64,000 bases of DNA from Acidobacteriota bacterium (GTDB lineage: Bacteria > Acidobacteriota > Blastocatellia > RBC074), in NCBI GenBank assembly GCA_016789605.1, contig JAEUQO010000202.1, forward strand, positions 1 to 64,000, in the 5' to 3' direction. Both the position numbers and the translations under genes were made by a program. Positions 43,267 to 53,200 of the stretch are shown here, piece by piece; position 1 is the stretch's first letter; each line of letters starts with the position of its first letter. The notes below the pieces were generated by a model. The model had not been told where the DNA came from. It saw only the letters and a program-made list of their open reading frames with translations, and made no database searches.

Positions 43267-46200
43267 ATGGAACTTCATCAACGGATTGCCGCGCTTTCGC
43301 CGATCAAAAAAAGATTGTTTGAGTTTCGCTTGCAGCAGGAGCGTGACGCGAGCTCGCCTTTGCCCGTTGGCGCACGCACGCCGAAATCCAGAAACGATGG
43401 CAGCGATGAAAATGGCCAGCTTGTGGCGTATTTGGCGCCGCGTGCCGATTACGCCGCCGACCCGGAACGATTGATTGCAGATGTGCGGCGTTCGCTGCAA
43501 GACAAGCTGCCCGCGCCGATGCAGCCAGCCGTTTATCTGGTGCTGGAGCGTTTGCCGCTGACACCAAACGGCAAGGTGGATCGTCGTGCGCTGCCCGCGC
43601 CGCGCGCCGCAGGTTCTGCCGCGCCTATGCCTGAGACCGACGCGAAAGCGCCGCGCACTGAGCTGGAACGCGTATTGGCCGAAGTCTGGCGCGAAACGCT
43701 GGGCGTGGCTGAACTCGGTATTCACGATAATTTCTTTGCGCTCGGCGGAGATTCGATCAAAGGCATTGTGCTCATCAATCGCATTCAAGAGCGGCTGGGG
43801 AAACAGGTTCAGGTTGTCGCTTTGTTGCAATCGCCAACGATTGCGGCGCTCGCGGCTTCCTTGAGCCAGCAGTATCAGGATTTGCTGAACGCGCCCTCAC
43901 TTCTCCCTACCGCTGCGCCGGTTGCTGCGCGAGTTGGCGAGCTGCGCCAGATTCAGGCTGTGAGGCGTCACCCGGAAATGGCTTTTCCGCTGTCATCGGC
44001 ACAGCGGCGCTTGTGGTTTTTGAATCAACTGGAACCTGACAGTTCGGTTTACAACGTGAGCGCGGCGTTTCGGCTGCGCGGGCAATTCGATCCGCAGGCA
44101 TTGCGGCTGAGTCTGCAAGCGCTGGCGCGGCGACATGAAATTCTGCGCACGGTGTTTGTGGAAGTTGACGGTTTGCCGTTGCAGCGCGTGTTGCCAGAAC
44201 TCGAATTGGATGTGCAAACGCTTGATTTGCGAGCTCTGCCCGAAGCCGAACGCGAACAGCTCGCTCGACAGGAAGCCACCCGTGAAATCGCCAGGCCCTT
44301 TGATCTGGCGCGGGGGCCGTTGTTGCGATTACGCATATGGCAGCTTGATGAGGAAGAGCGTATCGCGCTTCTGTGCCTGCATCACATCATTTCTGACGGT
44401 TGGTCGGTCGAAGTGTTGATGCGCGAACTCAGCGCGCTTTACGAAGCCGAAGTGACCGGGCGCAGCGCCGCACTACCCGAACTGACAATTCAATACGCCG
44501 ATTATGCGTTGTGGCAGCGGCAACGACTGGCGTCAGGTGAACTAGCAGAGCAGCTTGCTTACTGGCAAAAGCAACTCGGCGGCGAGTTGCCTGATTTGGA
44601 CTTGCCGCCGGATCGGCCTCGCCCATCGCAACCGACGTATAACGGCGCGCAATGCAAACACACGCTCGATGCGCAGTTGGCAAAGAAACTCAGCGACGTT
44701 GCCCGGCAGGCGCAGACGACGAACTTCACGGTCTACCTTACCGCCTTTGGTTGTTTGTTACAGCGCTATTCCGGGCAGGAACAGATCGTGCTTGGCTGCC
44801 CGCTGGCTGATCGCCAAACACCGCAAACCGAACCGCTGATCGGCCTTTTCGTCAACCCGCTGGCGCTGCGGATTGATCTGCGCGGTGCGTGCACGTTTGC
44901 CGAAGCATTGTCGCGAGTTCGTCAGGTCGTGCAGGAAGCGCGCGCGCATCAGGATGTTCCTTTTGAAAAACTGGTTGAGGAATTCCAGGTCGCGCGCCGC
45001 ACGGATCGTCAGCCGATTTTTCAAGCCATGTTTGTTTTGCACGCCGACCCCGCGCCCGGATTTCAGCTTGCCGGAGTGCGCGTGACGCCGCTGGAAACGC
45101 TGCAGCACACCGCAAAATTCGAGTTGACCTTGTCCGTGCTCGAAGCCGAAAGCGGAACGACGGCGGTGTTGGAATACAACACGGATTTGTTTGAAGCCGC
45201 GACCGCAGAGCGAATGTTGGCGCATTACCGCAATTTGTTGCTGGCTGTGGCGGCTGACCCGCAGACAGAGCTGGCTGCCTTGCCGCTGCTTTCGGCGGAG
45301 GAGCAGCAACAACTTTTGCGCGACTGGAATGCGACTGAAACAGGCTTTGCCAGGGCGGGGTACGTTCCCGATCTGATTGCACAAATAGCGGCGCAAACGC
45401 CGCAACAACTCGCGGTGGCTGATGGAAGTGCGCAACTGAGTTATGCCGAGCTCAATACGCGCGCCAATCAGTTGGCGCACCTGTTGCAGGGGCTGGGCGT
45501 CGGCCCCGAAATTTGCGTGGGCGTTTGCCTGGAACGTTCAGCCGACTGGATTGTCAGTCTGTTGGCCGTGTTGAAAGCAGGAGGCGCCTATTTGCCGCTT
45601 GACCCTGCTTACCCGGCGGAGCGAATTCAATTTCTGGCGGCTGATGCCAATGCCGCAGTGGTCATCACGCACAGCACATTGGCGCACTGGTTCACCGGAG
45701 CTGATGCAAAGCTGGTTCAGCTAGATGCTGATTGCGCGAAGATTGCGCAACAGTCCATAGAGAATCCGCCGCATCGGTTGGCAGCAGAGAATCTGGCCTA
45801 TGTGATTTACACCTCTGGTTCGACGGGGCAACCCAAAGGCGTCGAAATCAGCCAGAGCGCGTTGCGCAATCTGCTTGGCTGGCATCAACAAACGTATGGC
45901 ATCAGCGCGACAGATCGTGCCAGCCAACTGGCAGGCATCGGGTTTGATGCCGCCGTCTGGGAAATCTGGCCGTATCTGACGGTCGGCGCGAGCATTCATT
46001 TGCCCGCGGAAGACGTCCGTCTTGACCCGGTGAGATTACGCGACTGGATCGTGACACAGGCGATTACCAGCTGTTTTGCGCCCACGCCACTGGCGGAAAG
46101 TTTGTTGGCGTTGCCCTGGCCAGACAATACGCTGCGCCGCTTACTGACGGGCGGAGATCGTCTGCGAAGCTATGCGCCGTCCGGCGTCACGTTTCAACTC

Positions 46201-48624
46201 GTTAATCATTATGGCCCGACCGAAAATGCGGTTGTTGCGACTGCGGGGATCATCGGGCAGCAACCGGATGATGTTATCCGCCCGCCCGCGCTCGGCAAGC
46301 CGATCGCCAACAATCAGATTTATGTGCTGGATCGGCAGTTGCGCCCGGTTCCGCAAGGAGTCATTGGCGAATTGTATATCGGCGGTCGCAGCCTGGCGCG
46401 CGGTTATCGTGGCCGGGCAGACAGCACGGCAGAGCGTTTTTCGCCCAATCCTTTTGGCGAATCGTCAACCGTTTCTGCCGGAACGCGGCTTTATCGCACC
46501 GGAGACCTGGTTCGGTATCGCGCTGACGGCGCGCTGGAATTTGTCGGGCGTGCTGACCAGCAAGTAAAAATTCGCGGGCATCGCATTGAACTGGCAGAGA
46601 TCGAACAGGCTTTGCTGGCACATCCGGCGGTGCGTGAATGCGCCGTTGTCTTGCCGCACACGACCGCTGGCGAGGCGCGCCTCAACGCGTTTTGGGTTGC
46701 GCAAATACCTGCCAACGCGTCTTTGGACGCCCTGACTCTGCGCCGGTTTTTGCGCGACAAACTGCCTGATTTCATGTTGCCGGCAGACTTCATGCGGTTG
46801 GATGCGCTCCCGTTGACGTCGCACGGCAAACTGGACCGGCGCGCACTATCAGCCATCATTTCGACGTCAGGTCACCACGCCGGGCAAAGCGGGCCGCCGC
46901 GCAATCCCGTCGAAGCCATCATTGCGCATATCTGGGAAGAAGTTTTGCGGGTCGAATCAGTCGGTGCGGGTGACGATTTTTTTGCCTTGGGCGGGCATTC
47001 ATTGTTGGCGACCCAAATTGTCTCGCGGTTGCGCGACGCGTTTGGCGTGGAATTGCCGTTGCGCGAGCTGTTCCTTTCGCCAACGGTGGCTGGCGTTGCT
47101 GAGAAAGTCGCCGCATTGCGCCGGGGCGAATTGTCCGCGCCGCCGCTGTCAGCCCAACCGCGTCCGGGTGAATTTCCGCTTTCATTTGCGCAACAGCGCT
47201 TGTGGTTTGTTCAGCGCCTGGCTCCCAATTCGAGCAGCAACAATATTGCGACAGCCGTGCGCATCAAAGGCGCGTTGGATACGGCGGCGATGGAACAAAG
47301 TCTGAGAGAAATCATCCGCCGACATGAAGTTCTGCGCACGGTTTTCCCTGAACGCGAGGGCCAGCCTCAGCAACTGATTCTGCCGATTTCATCGGTAACC
47401 TGCCGCCTGCCGGTGGTAGACCTGCAAGAGCTGGCAGAGACGCAACGCGAAGCGGAAGCGCGTCGCCGCGCCGTGCAAGAAGCGCAACAGCCGTTTGATC
47501 TGGCTGTCGGACCACTGCTCCGCGCGACGTTGTTGCGACTGGACGAGCGAGAGCACGTTCTGCTGTTGAGCATGCATCACATCATTTCTGACGGCTGGTC
47601 GTTCGGCATCTTGATTCGCGAATTGACCGCGCTTTACCGCGCTTACACAAAACAATTGCCTTCGCCGTTGCCAGAGCTTCCGCTTCAATATGCCGATTTC
47701 GCCGCCTGGCAACGGCGCTGGCTGCAAGCAGAAGCGCTGGAACGACAGTTGGCGTACTGGCGCAAACAGCTTCAAGGGGTGCCTGTGTTGGAACTGCCGA
47801 CCGACCGGCCTCGTCCCCCGATACAACGTTTCAACGGCGCTACGTATTCCTTCCTGGTTGAGCCTGAAACCCTGACCGCATTGCAGTCTTTGAGCCGTCG
47901 CGAAAGCGTCACGCTATTCATCGTGTTGCTGGCGGCATTCAAAACGCTGCTTCACCAGAAAACACAACAGGACGACATCGTGCTTGGCGCGGACATCGCC
48001 AACCGCAACCGCACCGAGACGGAAGGGCTGATCGGGTTTTTCGTCAATATGCTTGTGTTGCGCACAAACCTGGCCGGTGATCCTGATTTTGGCACGCTGC
48101 TGCGGCGCGTGCGCGAGGTTGCGCTCGACGCGTACGCTCATCAGGACGCGCCGTTTGAAAAACTGGTCGAAGCATTGCACGCGCCGCGCGATTTAAGCCG
48201 CAACCCGCTTTTTCAGATTGCTTTTGTCTTGCAGAACACGCCGACGGCGGAAGCCGCTATCCCCGAACTCGAATTGATTCCGCTCGAAGTGGACAGCGGA
48301 ACCGTGCCGTTTGATCTGGTGTTGTCCTTGCGCGAGGAACCGGCGGGGTTGTGCGGGATGCTTTCTTACAGCACGGACCTGTTTGACTCGGCCACCATCG
48401 CGCAGATGGCGCAGCAATTTCAGACCTTGTTGCGGCGCATCGCTGCCAACCCCGAAGAACGCCTTTCGCAGTTGTTGCGCGACACATCCGCCGCTGCAAC
48501 GGAAAACCGTGGTCGCGCGCCAGAACGCTTTGCCAGAGTAAGGCTGGATGCGCAAACGCTGGCGCAGGTCGCCGCAGAGATAAACGAGCGGGCGGTGAAC
48601 GCTCCGCAAGGAGCAGGGGACTGA
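43267..48624 (+). CDS. NRPS: A-domain C-terminal fragment - PCP - C - A(Leu-like) - PCP - C
   Basis: A 1785-residue synthetase. The ATG at 43267 opens with a docking-like helix (ALSPIKKRLFEFRLQQE). Residues about 50-110 are the A9-A10 part of an adenylation domain ending PNGKVDRRALPAP, with no core domain before it. Then come PCP (FALGGDSIKG, about 140-210), C (about 240-680, HHIISDG), A (about 710-1195, YTSGSTGQPKG, code DAWFLGHVVK, one change from a Leu code), PCP (LGGHSLLATQ, about 1220-1285) and a terminal C domain (about 1295-1740, HHIISDG) with no A domain behind it. The last C domain presumably acts for the next protein's first residue. The gene is followed after 9 nt by the CmlA-like hydroxylase gene. 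Confidence 0.92.
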   Translation: MELHQRIAALSPIKKRLFEFRLQQERDASSPLPVGARTPKSRNDGSDENGQLVAYLAPRADYAADPERLIADVRRSLQDKLPAPMQPAVYLVLERLPLTPNGKVDRRALPAPRAAGSAAPMPETDAKAPRTELERVLAEVWRETLGVAELGIHDNFFALGGDSIKGIVLINRIQERLGKQVQVVALLQSPTIAALAASLSQQYQDLLNAPSLLPTAAPVAARVGELRQIQAVRRHPEMAFPLSSAQRRLWFLNQLEPDSSVYNVSAAFRLRGQFDPQALRLSLQALARRHEILRTVFVEVDGLPLQRVLPELELDVQTLDLRALPEAEREQLARQEATREIARPFDLARGPLLRLRIWQLDEEERIALLCLHHIISDGWSVEVLMRELSALYEAEVTGRSAALPELTIQYADYALWQRQRLASGELAEQLAYWQKQLGGELPDLDLPPDRPRPSQPTYNGAQCKHTLDAQLAKKLSDVARQAQTTNFTVYLTAFGCLLQRYSGQEQIVLGCPLADRQTPQTEPLIGLFVNPLALRIDLRGACTFAEALSRVRQVVQEARAHQDVPFEKLVEEFQVARRTDRQPIFQAMFVLHADPAPGFQLAGVRVTPLETLQHTAKFELTLSVLEAESGTTAVLEYNTDLFEAATAERMLAHYRNLLLAVAADPQTELAALPLLSAEEQQQLLRDWNATETGFARAGYVPDLIAQIAAQTPQQLAVADGSAQLSYAELNTRANQLAHLLQGLGVGPEICVGVCLERSADWIVSLLAVLKAGGAYLPLDPAYPAERIQFLAADANAAVVITHSTLAHWFTGADAKLVQLDADCAKIAQQSIENPPHRLAAENLAYVIYTSGSTGQPKGVEISQSALRNLLGWHQQTYGISATDRASQLAGIGFDAAVWEIWPYLTVGASIHLPAEDVRLDPVRLRDWIVTQAITSCFAPTPLAESLLALPWPDNTLRRLLTGGDRLRSYAPSGVTFQLVNHYGPTENAVVATAGIIGQQPDDVIRPPALGKPIANNQIYVLDRQLRPVPQGVIGELYIGGRSLARGYRGRADSTAERFSPNPFGESSTVSAGTRLYRTGDLVRYRADGALEFVGRADQQVKIRGHRIELAEIEQALLAHPAVRECAVVLPHTTAGEARLNAFWVAQIPANASLDALTLRRFLRDKLPDFMLPADFMRLDALPLTSHGKLDRRALSAIISTSGHHAGQSGPPRNPVEAIIAHIWEEVLRVESVGAGDDFFALGGHSLLATQIVSRLRDAFGVELPLRELFLSPTVAGVAEKVAALRRGELSAPPLSAQPRPGEFPLSFAQQRLWFVQRLAPNSSSNNIATAVRIKGALDTAAMEQSLREIIRRHEVLRTVFPEREGQPQQLILPISSVTCRLPVVDLQELAETQREAEARRRAVQEAQQPFDLAVGPLLRATLLRLDEREHVLLLSMHHIISDGWSFGILIRELTALYRAYTKQLPSPLPELPLQYADFAAWQRRWLQAEALERQLAYWRKQLQGVPVLELPTDRPRPPIQRFNGATYSFLVEPETLTALQSLSRRESVTLFIVLLAAFKTLLHQKTQQDDIVLGADIANRNRTETEGLIGFFVNMLVLRTNLAGDPDFGTLLRRVREVALDAYAHQDAPFEKLVEALHAPRDLSRNPLFQIAFVLQNTPTAEAAIPELELIPLEVDSGTVPFDLVLSLREEPAGLCGMLSYSTDLFDSATIAQMAQQFQTLLRRIAANPEERLSQLLRDTSAAATENRGRAPERFARVRLDAQTLAQVAAEINERAVNAPQGAGD

Positions 48625-48633
48625 GAAGTCACT

Positions 48634-50256
48634 ATGTGGCGCAACGAATCACTTTATCTGAAACCGGATGTCTTGCTGGAACCGCTGTTCAACCAATGGT
48701 ATGCCTGGCCGTATTTGATCGCTCCTGCGTCAGCGGCGATGTATGTCGCCAATCAACATCTCAAGCTGATGCAATCGTTCGTGGCTGCACCGCAAACGCA
48801 TCAAGCGGCATTACGCAACCCGGCGTTGCTGGGCGGCCCGTTTCTGAATTGCGACCCCAGGCACGCGCCCGAAGTGAAGTCGTTGTGGGAACGTACCATC
48901 AAAGAGCAGCAGCCGTTGCTGGCGTTGGCCGAATCCATACGGGCGCTGGATCAGTTGCTTGACGAAGAGGCGCTGGGGCTGTCGCTGTCGCCATTGTATG
49001 CGCGCGTGCCTGAGCCGCTGCGCGGTTGCGTCGAACTGGTGTATGACGCCAATCACCGCCCGTCGGCGCGGCTTATCGAAGGCTTGCTTTACCAAAGCCA
49101 GTATTACAACCCGGCGGCGCAAAGTTTACTGCTGTGGCGCGCGGCGCAGGATGCGCGCTCGTTCGTTTTTAGCACGCCGCGTTTGCCAGAAACGCGTCAG
49201 CTTCAGCTTTCATTGCCGTTTGCCCATGCCGGTCTGGACGAACTTTTCAAGATGAGGCGCACGCCTCAACGCCATGGTTTCATCAAAGAGCAGTTGGCCA
49301 TTCCAGACACAGACGATGAATTGTTTGCCGATCTGTTTACTGACGCGCCGCCGCCGGCGCCCGCCAGCTATCAAGGCGCGGGCGTCCGCATTCGCTATTT
49401 CGGCCACGCGTGTTTGCTGATCGAAACCGCTGAAGTCTCGCTTCTATGCGATCCGGCAATTAGTTATGGCGGCGCGCCGGACATTGAGCGCTTTACCTTT
49501 GCCGATCTGCCGGCACGCCTGGATTACGTGCTGATCACGCACAACCACCAGGATCATTGTTTGCTGGAAACGTTGCTGCAATTGCGCCCGCAGATCGGCA
49601 CTTTGGTTGTGCCTAAAAACAACGGCGGCAGTTTGGTTGACCCTTCGTTGAAACTGGCCCTGCGGCAAATCGGTTTTCGCAACGTGATCGAACTCGACGA
49701 AATGGAGTCGTTGGAAATGTCCGGCGGGCAAATCATCGGCGTGCCATTTTTGGGCGAACACGCTGATCTGGGGATTCGCTCCAAACTGGCTTACTGGATT
49801 GCCGTGAAAGGCCAGCGCCTGCTCTGTGTCGCCGATTCAGAGAATCTCGAGCCAAAATTATATGAACGCATTGCAAACGTTTTGGGCCCGGCTGATGTGC
49901 TGTTTGTCGGAATGGAATGTGACGGCGCGCCGCTCAGCTGGCTTTACGGCGCACTGTTGACCAAACCGCTCTCGCGCAAAATGGATCAGACGCGTCGCTC
50001 AAACGGCTCGGATTTTTTGCAAGCGCAGGCGCTGGTCGAGCAATTGTCGCCCACTCAGGTTTATGTGTATGCGATGGGGCAGGAACCCTGGCTTACCTAT
50101 CTGACTTCGTTGCGTTACACCCCCACGTCGCGCCCGATCGTCGAATCCAACCAACTCATTGATGCTTGCCGTCAGCGCGGTGTAACGGCAGAGCGGCTTT
50201 ACGGACAGAAAGAAATTCATTTGCCGCCGCGCACGTCAAGGAAAGAGGACAAATGA
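48634..50256 (+). CDS. CmlA-like diiron beta-hydroxylase (metallo-beta-lactamase fold)
   Basis: A 540-residue protein with an N-terminal alpha/beta domain (about 1-245) and a metallo-beta-lactamase-fold domain (about 250-520), the layout and length of CmlA, the diiron monooxygenase that beta-hydroxylates an NRPS-bound amino acid in chloramphenicol synthesis. The metal site reads HNHQDH (His303, His305, Asp307, His308), with Glu375 in FLGEHADL and Asp401 in CVADSEN. All are offset by two from the CmlA ligands as I remember them (305, 307, 309, 310, 377, 403). The Glu where hydrolases have His argues for the oxygenase branch. The stop overlaps the start of the next NRPS gene (ATGA), whose first A domain is the likely target. 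Assignment to hydroxylation is inference from the family. Confidence 0.85.
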   Translation: MWRNESLYLKPDVLLEPLFNQWYAWPYLIAPASAAMYVANQHLKLMQSFVAAPQTHQAALRNPALLGGPFLNCDPRHAPEVKSLWERTIKEQQPLLALAESIRALDQLLDEEALGLSLSPLYARVPEPLRGCVELVYDANHRPSARLIEGLLYQSQYYNPAAQSLLLWRAAQDARSFVFSTPRLPETRQLQLSLPFAHAGLDELFKMRRTPQRHGFIKEQLAIPDTDDELFADLFTDAPPPAPASYQGAGVRIRYFGHACLLIETAEVSLLCDPAISYGGAPDIERFTFADLPARLDYVLITHNHQDHCLLETLLQLRPQIGTLVVPKNNGGSLVDPSLKLALRQIGFRNVIELDEMESLEMSGGQIIGVPFLGEHADLGIRSKLAYWIAVKGQRLLCVADSENLEPKLYERIANVLGPADVLFVGMECDGAPLSWLYGALLTKPLSRKMDQTRRSNGSDFLQAQALVEQLSPTQVYVYAMGQEPWLTYLTSLRYTPTSRPIVESNQLIDACRQRGVTAERLYGQKEIHLPPRTSRKEDK

Positions 50257-53200
50257 GCAAGATGAATTTGCACGAGATTGAAGACATTTATCCGGTTTCC
50301 GAGCGGCAAGCGACCTGGTTGCGCGCGCCGCAAATTACAGGCGGCAACGCGCGCTGCACCGCAGAGCTTGGCGCAGGCCCAGACCGCGAAATCTTGCAGC
50401 AGGCCTGGCAGCGGTTGGTGGCGGGGCATCCCATTTTGCGCGGCTCTTTCGTCTGGCGTCGCGTCGCCGAACCGCTGTTGGTCATCCGGCGCGAAGTCCC
50501 AACGCAAATTCACGTTCATGACGCTTCGCAACCTGATGTCATCGTCACGGATTTTGACCTGGCCCGCGCTCCGCTCTGGCGAGTGGAAGTCCGGCAACAG
50601 GCCGCGCAAGGTTTCCGGCTGGATTTGAGTTACCACAGGCTCTTGCTTGACGAGGCCAGCGCCCAACTGCTGCTGACTGAGCTTCGTCGCGGATACGATG
50701 CGCTGCGACAGGGGCGCGAATTTACGCCCGCCGGGGAATTGCCCTGCCAGTGGAATGACACCGCAACGGAATATCCGCGCGCGCAAACCATCAGCGAGCT
50801 TTTTGAAGCTCAGGCGGCATTAACGCCAGACGCGGTAGCGCTTCGTTATCCCGATGCCGAACTCAGTTATGCCGAGTTGAATCGGCGGGCAAACCGTCTG
50901 GCGCATTACTTGCGCAGTGTTGGGGTGACCGCGGAAACCTGTGTCGGCATTTGCCTGGAACGGTCGGCGGAGCTGATTGTCGCCTTGTTGGCAACGCTCA
51001 AGGCGGGCGGCGTGTATTTGCCGCTAGACCCGGAACAGCCGTTGGAGCGTCTGGCGTTCATGCTCGACGACGCACAGGCTCCTGTTGTCATCACGCGCGA
51101 AGCTGAGTTGGAGCGGATGCCTGCGCATTGGGGACAGGTCATCTGCCTGGATAGTGACGCCGCCGCCATTGCGCAAGAAAGCGCGGTCAATCCTGTTTCC
51201 CTGGTCACGGCTGAAAACCTCGCTTACGTCAATTACACCTCGGGCTCGACCGGTCAGCCCAAAGGGATTGGTATTCCGCATCGTGCCGTCGTGCGATTGG
51301 TACGCCAAACCAACTACATACAGTTTGCGTCGGCGGATGTGGTCGCGCAGGTCGCGACGCCGTCGTTTGATGCCGCGACGTTTGAAATCTGGGGCGCGCT
51401 GCTCAACGGCGCGCGGCTTGTCGGATTTCCCAAAGACATCTTGCTGGCGCCGCCTGTGTTCGCCGCGCAATTGCGTGAACAAGGCGTCAGTGTGCTCTTT
51501 TTGACCACCGCGCTTTTCAATCAAATAGCGCAAGTCACGCCGGACGCCTTCGCCTCATTGCGCTATTTGCTGTTTGGCGGCGATGCCGCCGCGCCGCGTT
51601 GGGTGCGAGAAGTGTTGTTGTCCAACGCGCCCGCTCATTTGCTGAACGCATACGGCCCGACGGAAAGCACGACCTTCGCCGCCTGGCACGAAGTCTCCTC
51701 GTTGGCTGCTGATGCCGCTGTGGTGCCCATCGGACGACCGTTGTCCAACACAGAGCTTTATTTGCTGGATGAAAATTTGCGCCCTGTGCCTGCCGGTGTT
51801 GTTGGCGAATTGCACATTGGCGGCGATGGGTTGGCGCGCGCATACCTGAATCGCCCCACTCTGACGGCTGAAAAATTCATCCCTCACCCTTTTAGTCAGA
51901 CAGCGGGCGCGCGTTTGTACAAGACTGGCGATTGGGCGCGCTATAACGACGAAGGGCATTTTGAATTTTTAGGCCGACGTGATCAACAGGTGAAATTGCG
52001 CGGGTATCGCATCGAGTTGGGAGAGATTGAAACGATCTTGCGCCAGCACGCCGCCGTGCGCGATGCCGTGGTGGTCGTACGCGAAGAGCAACCCGGTGAA
52101 AAACAATTGGTTGCTTATGTGGTCGCCGCCGCGCCCGGTGAAGTCGCCGCCGCAACCTTGCGCAGCCATCTGCAACGACATCTGCCGGAATACATGGTGC
52201 CTGCGCTTTTCGTCAGCCTGAAACAATTGCCTGTGACGCTGAATGGAAAAGTGGATCGGCGCGCGTTGCCAGCGCCTGAGATCGAATCAGGCGCCGCCGC
52301 GCCGTCTCAGGTTGTTCCCGAAACGCAGTTGGAGCAGGCGCTGGCCGAAATTTGGGCGGCTGTGCTGGGACGAAGTTCGGTTGGGGTGACTGAAAATTTC
52401 TTTGAAGCAGGGGGCGATTCGATTCGCAGCATTCAGGTTGTTGCGCGTGCGCAAGCGCGCGGCATCGCGCTTGAAATTCAAGACCTGTTTCAGCACCAGA
52501 CCATTCGCACTCTGGCCGTGGCATTGGCGGACAGACGAGCAGATGAGCAACCGCCGTCGCGCGTTGAGCCGTTCTCTTTGTTGAAAGAGGAAGATCGCTT
52601 GCGCCTGAGCGTTTGGGCGGAAACGACGCTGGCAGACGCTTATCCGTTGACCCGTTTGCAATCGGGGATGCTTTTTCATAGCGAATACCAGCCGGGCGAT
52701 GCCTTGTATCTGGATGTGCTCAGCTATCACTTGCGCGCCCCGTTTGACGTCGCCGCCTGCCGGGCCGCTTTACAGGCGCTGACCGATCGTCACGCAGTGT
52801 TGCGTACTGCTTTTGACCTGACCGGTTTTAGCGAACCGATGCAACTGGTGCGGCAGCAGATTACGCCAATCCTGCAGGTCGAAGATTTGAGCGCGTTGCC
52901 CGACGAAGAGCAGGAGCGACGCCTGAACGATTGGGTCGCGCAGGAAAAGCAAAATCCTTTTGATTGGAGACAAGCGCCTTTGATCCGGTTTGCGTTGCAT
53001 CGGCGCGGCGCAGACCGCATTCAATTCAGCTTCAGTTTCCATCACTCCATTCTCGATGGTTGGAGTGAAACGCAAATGCTGCGCGAGTTTTTTGGCTTGT
53101 ACTATGCGCACCTGGGCGTGACACAGGCATACGCGAACGAACCGCTGGCGGTGACTTACGCTGATTTTGTCGCTTTGGAACGCGCTGCTCTTATCGCTGA

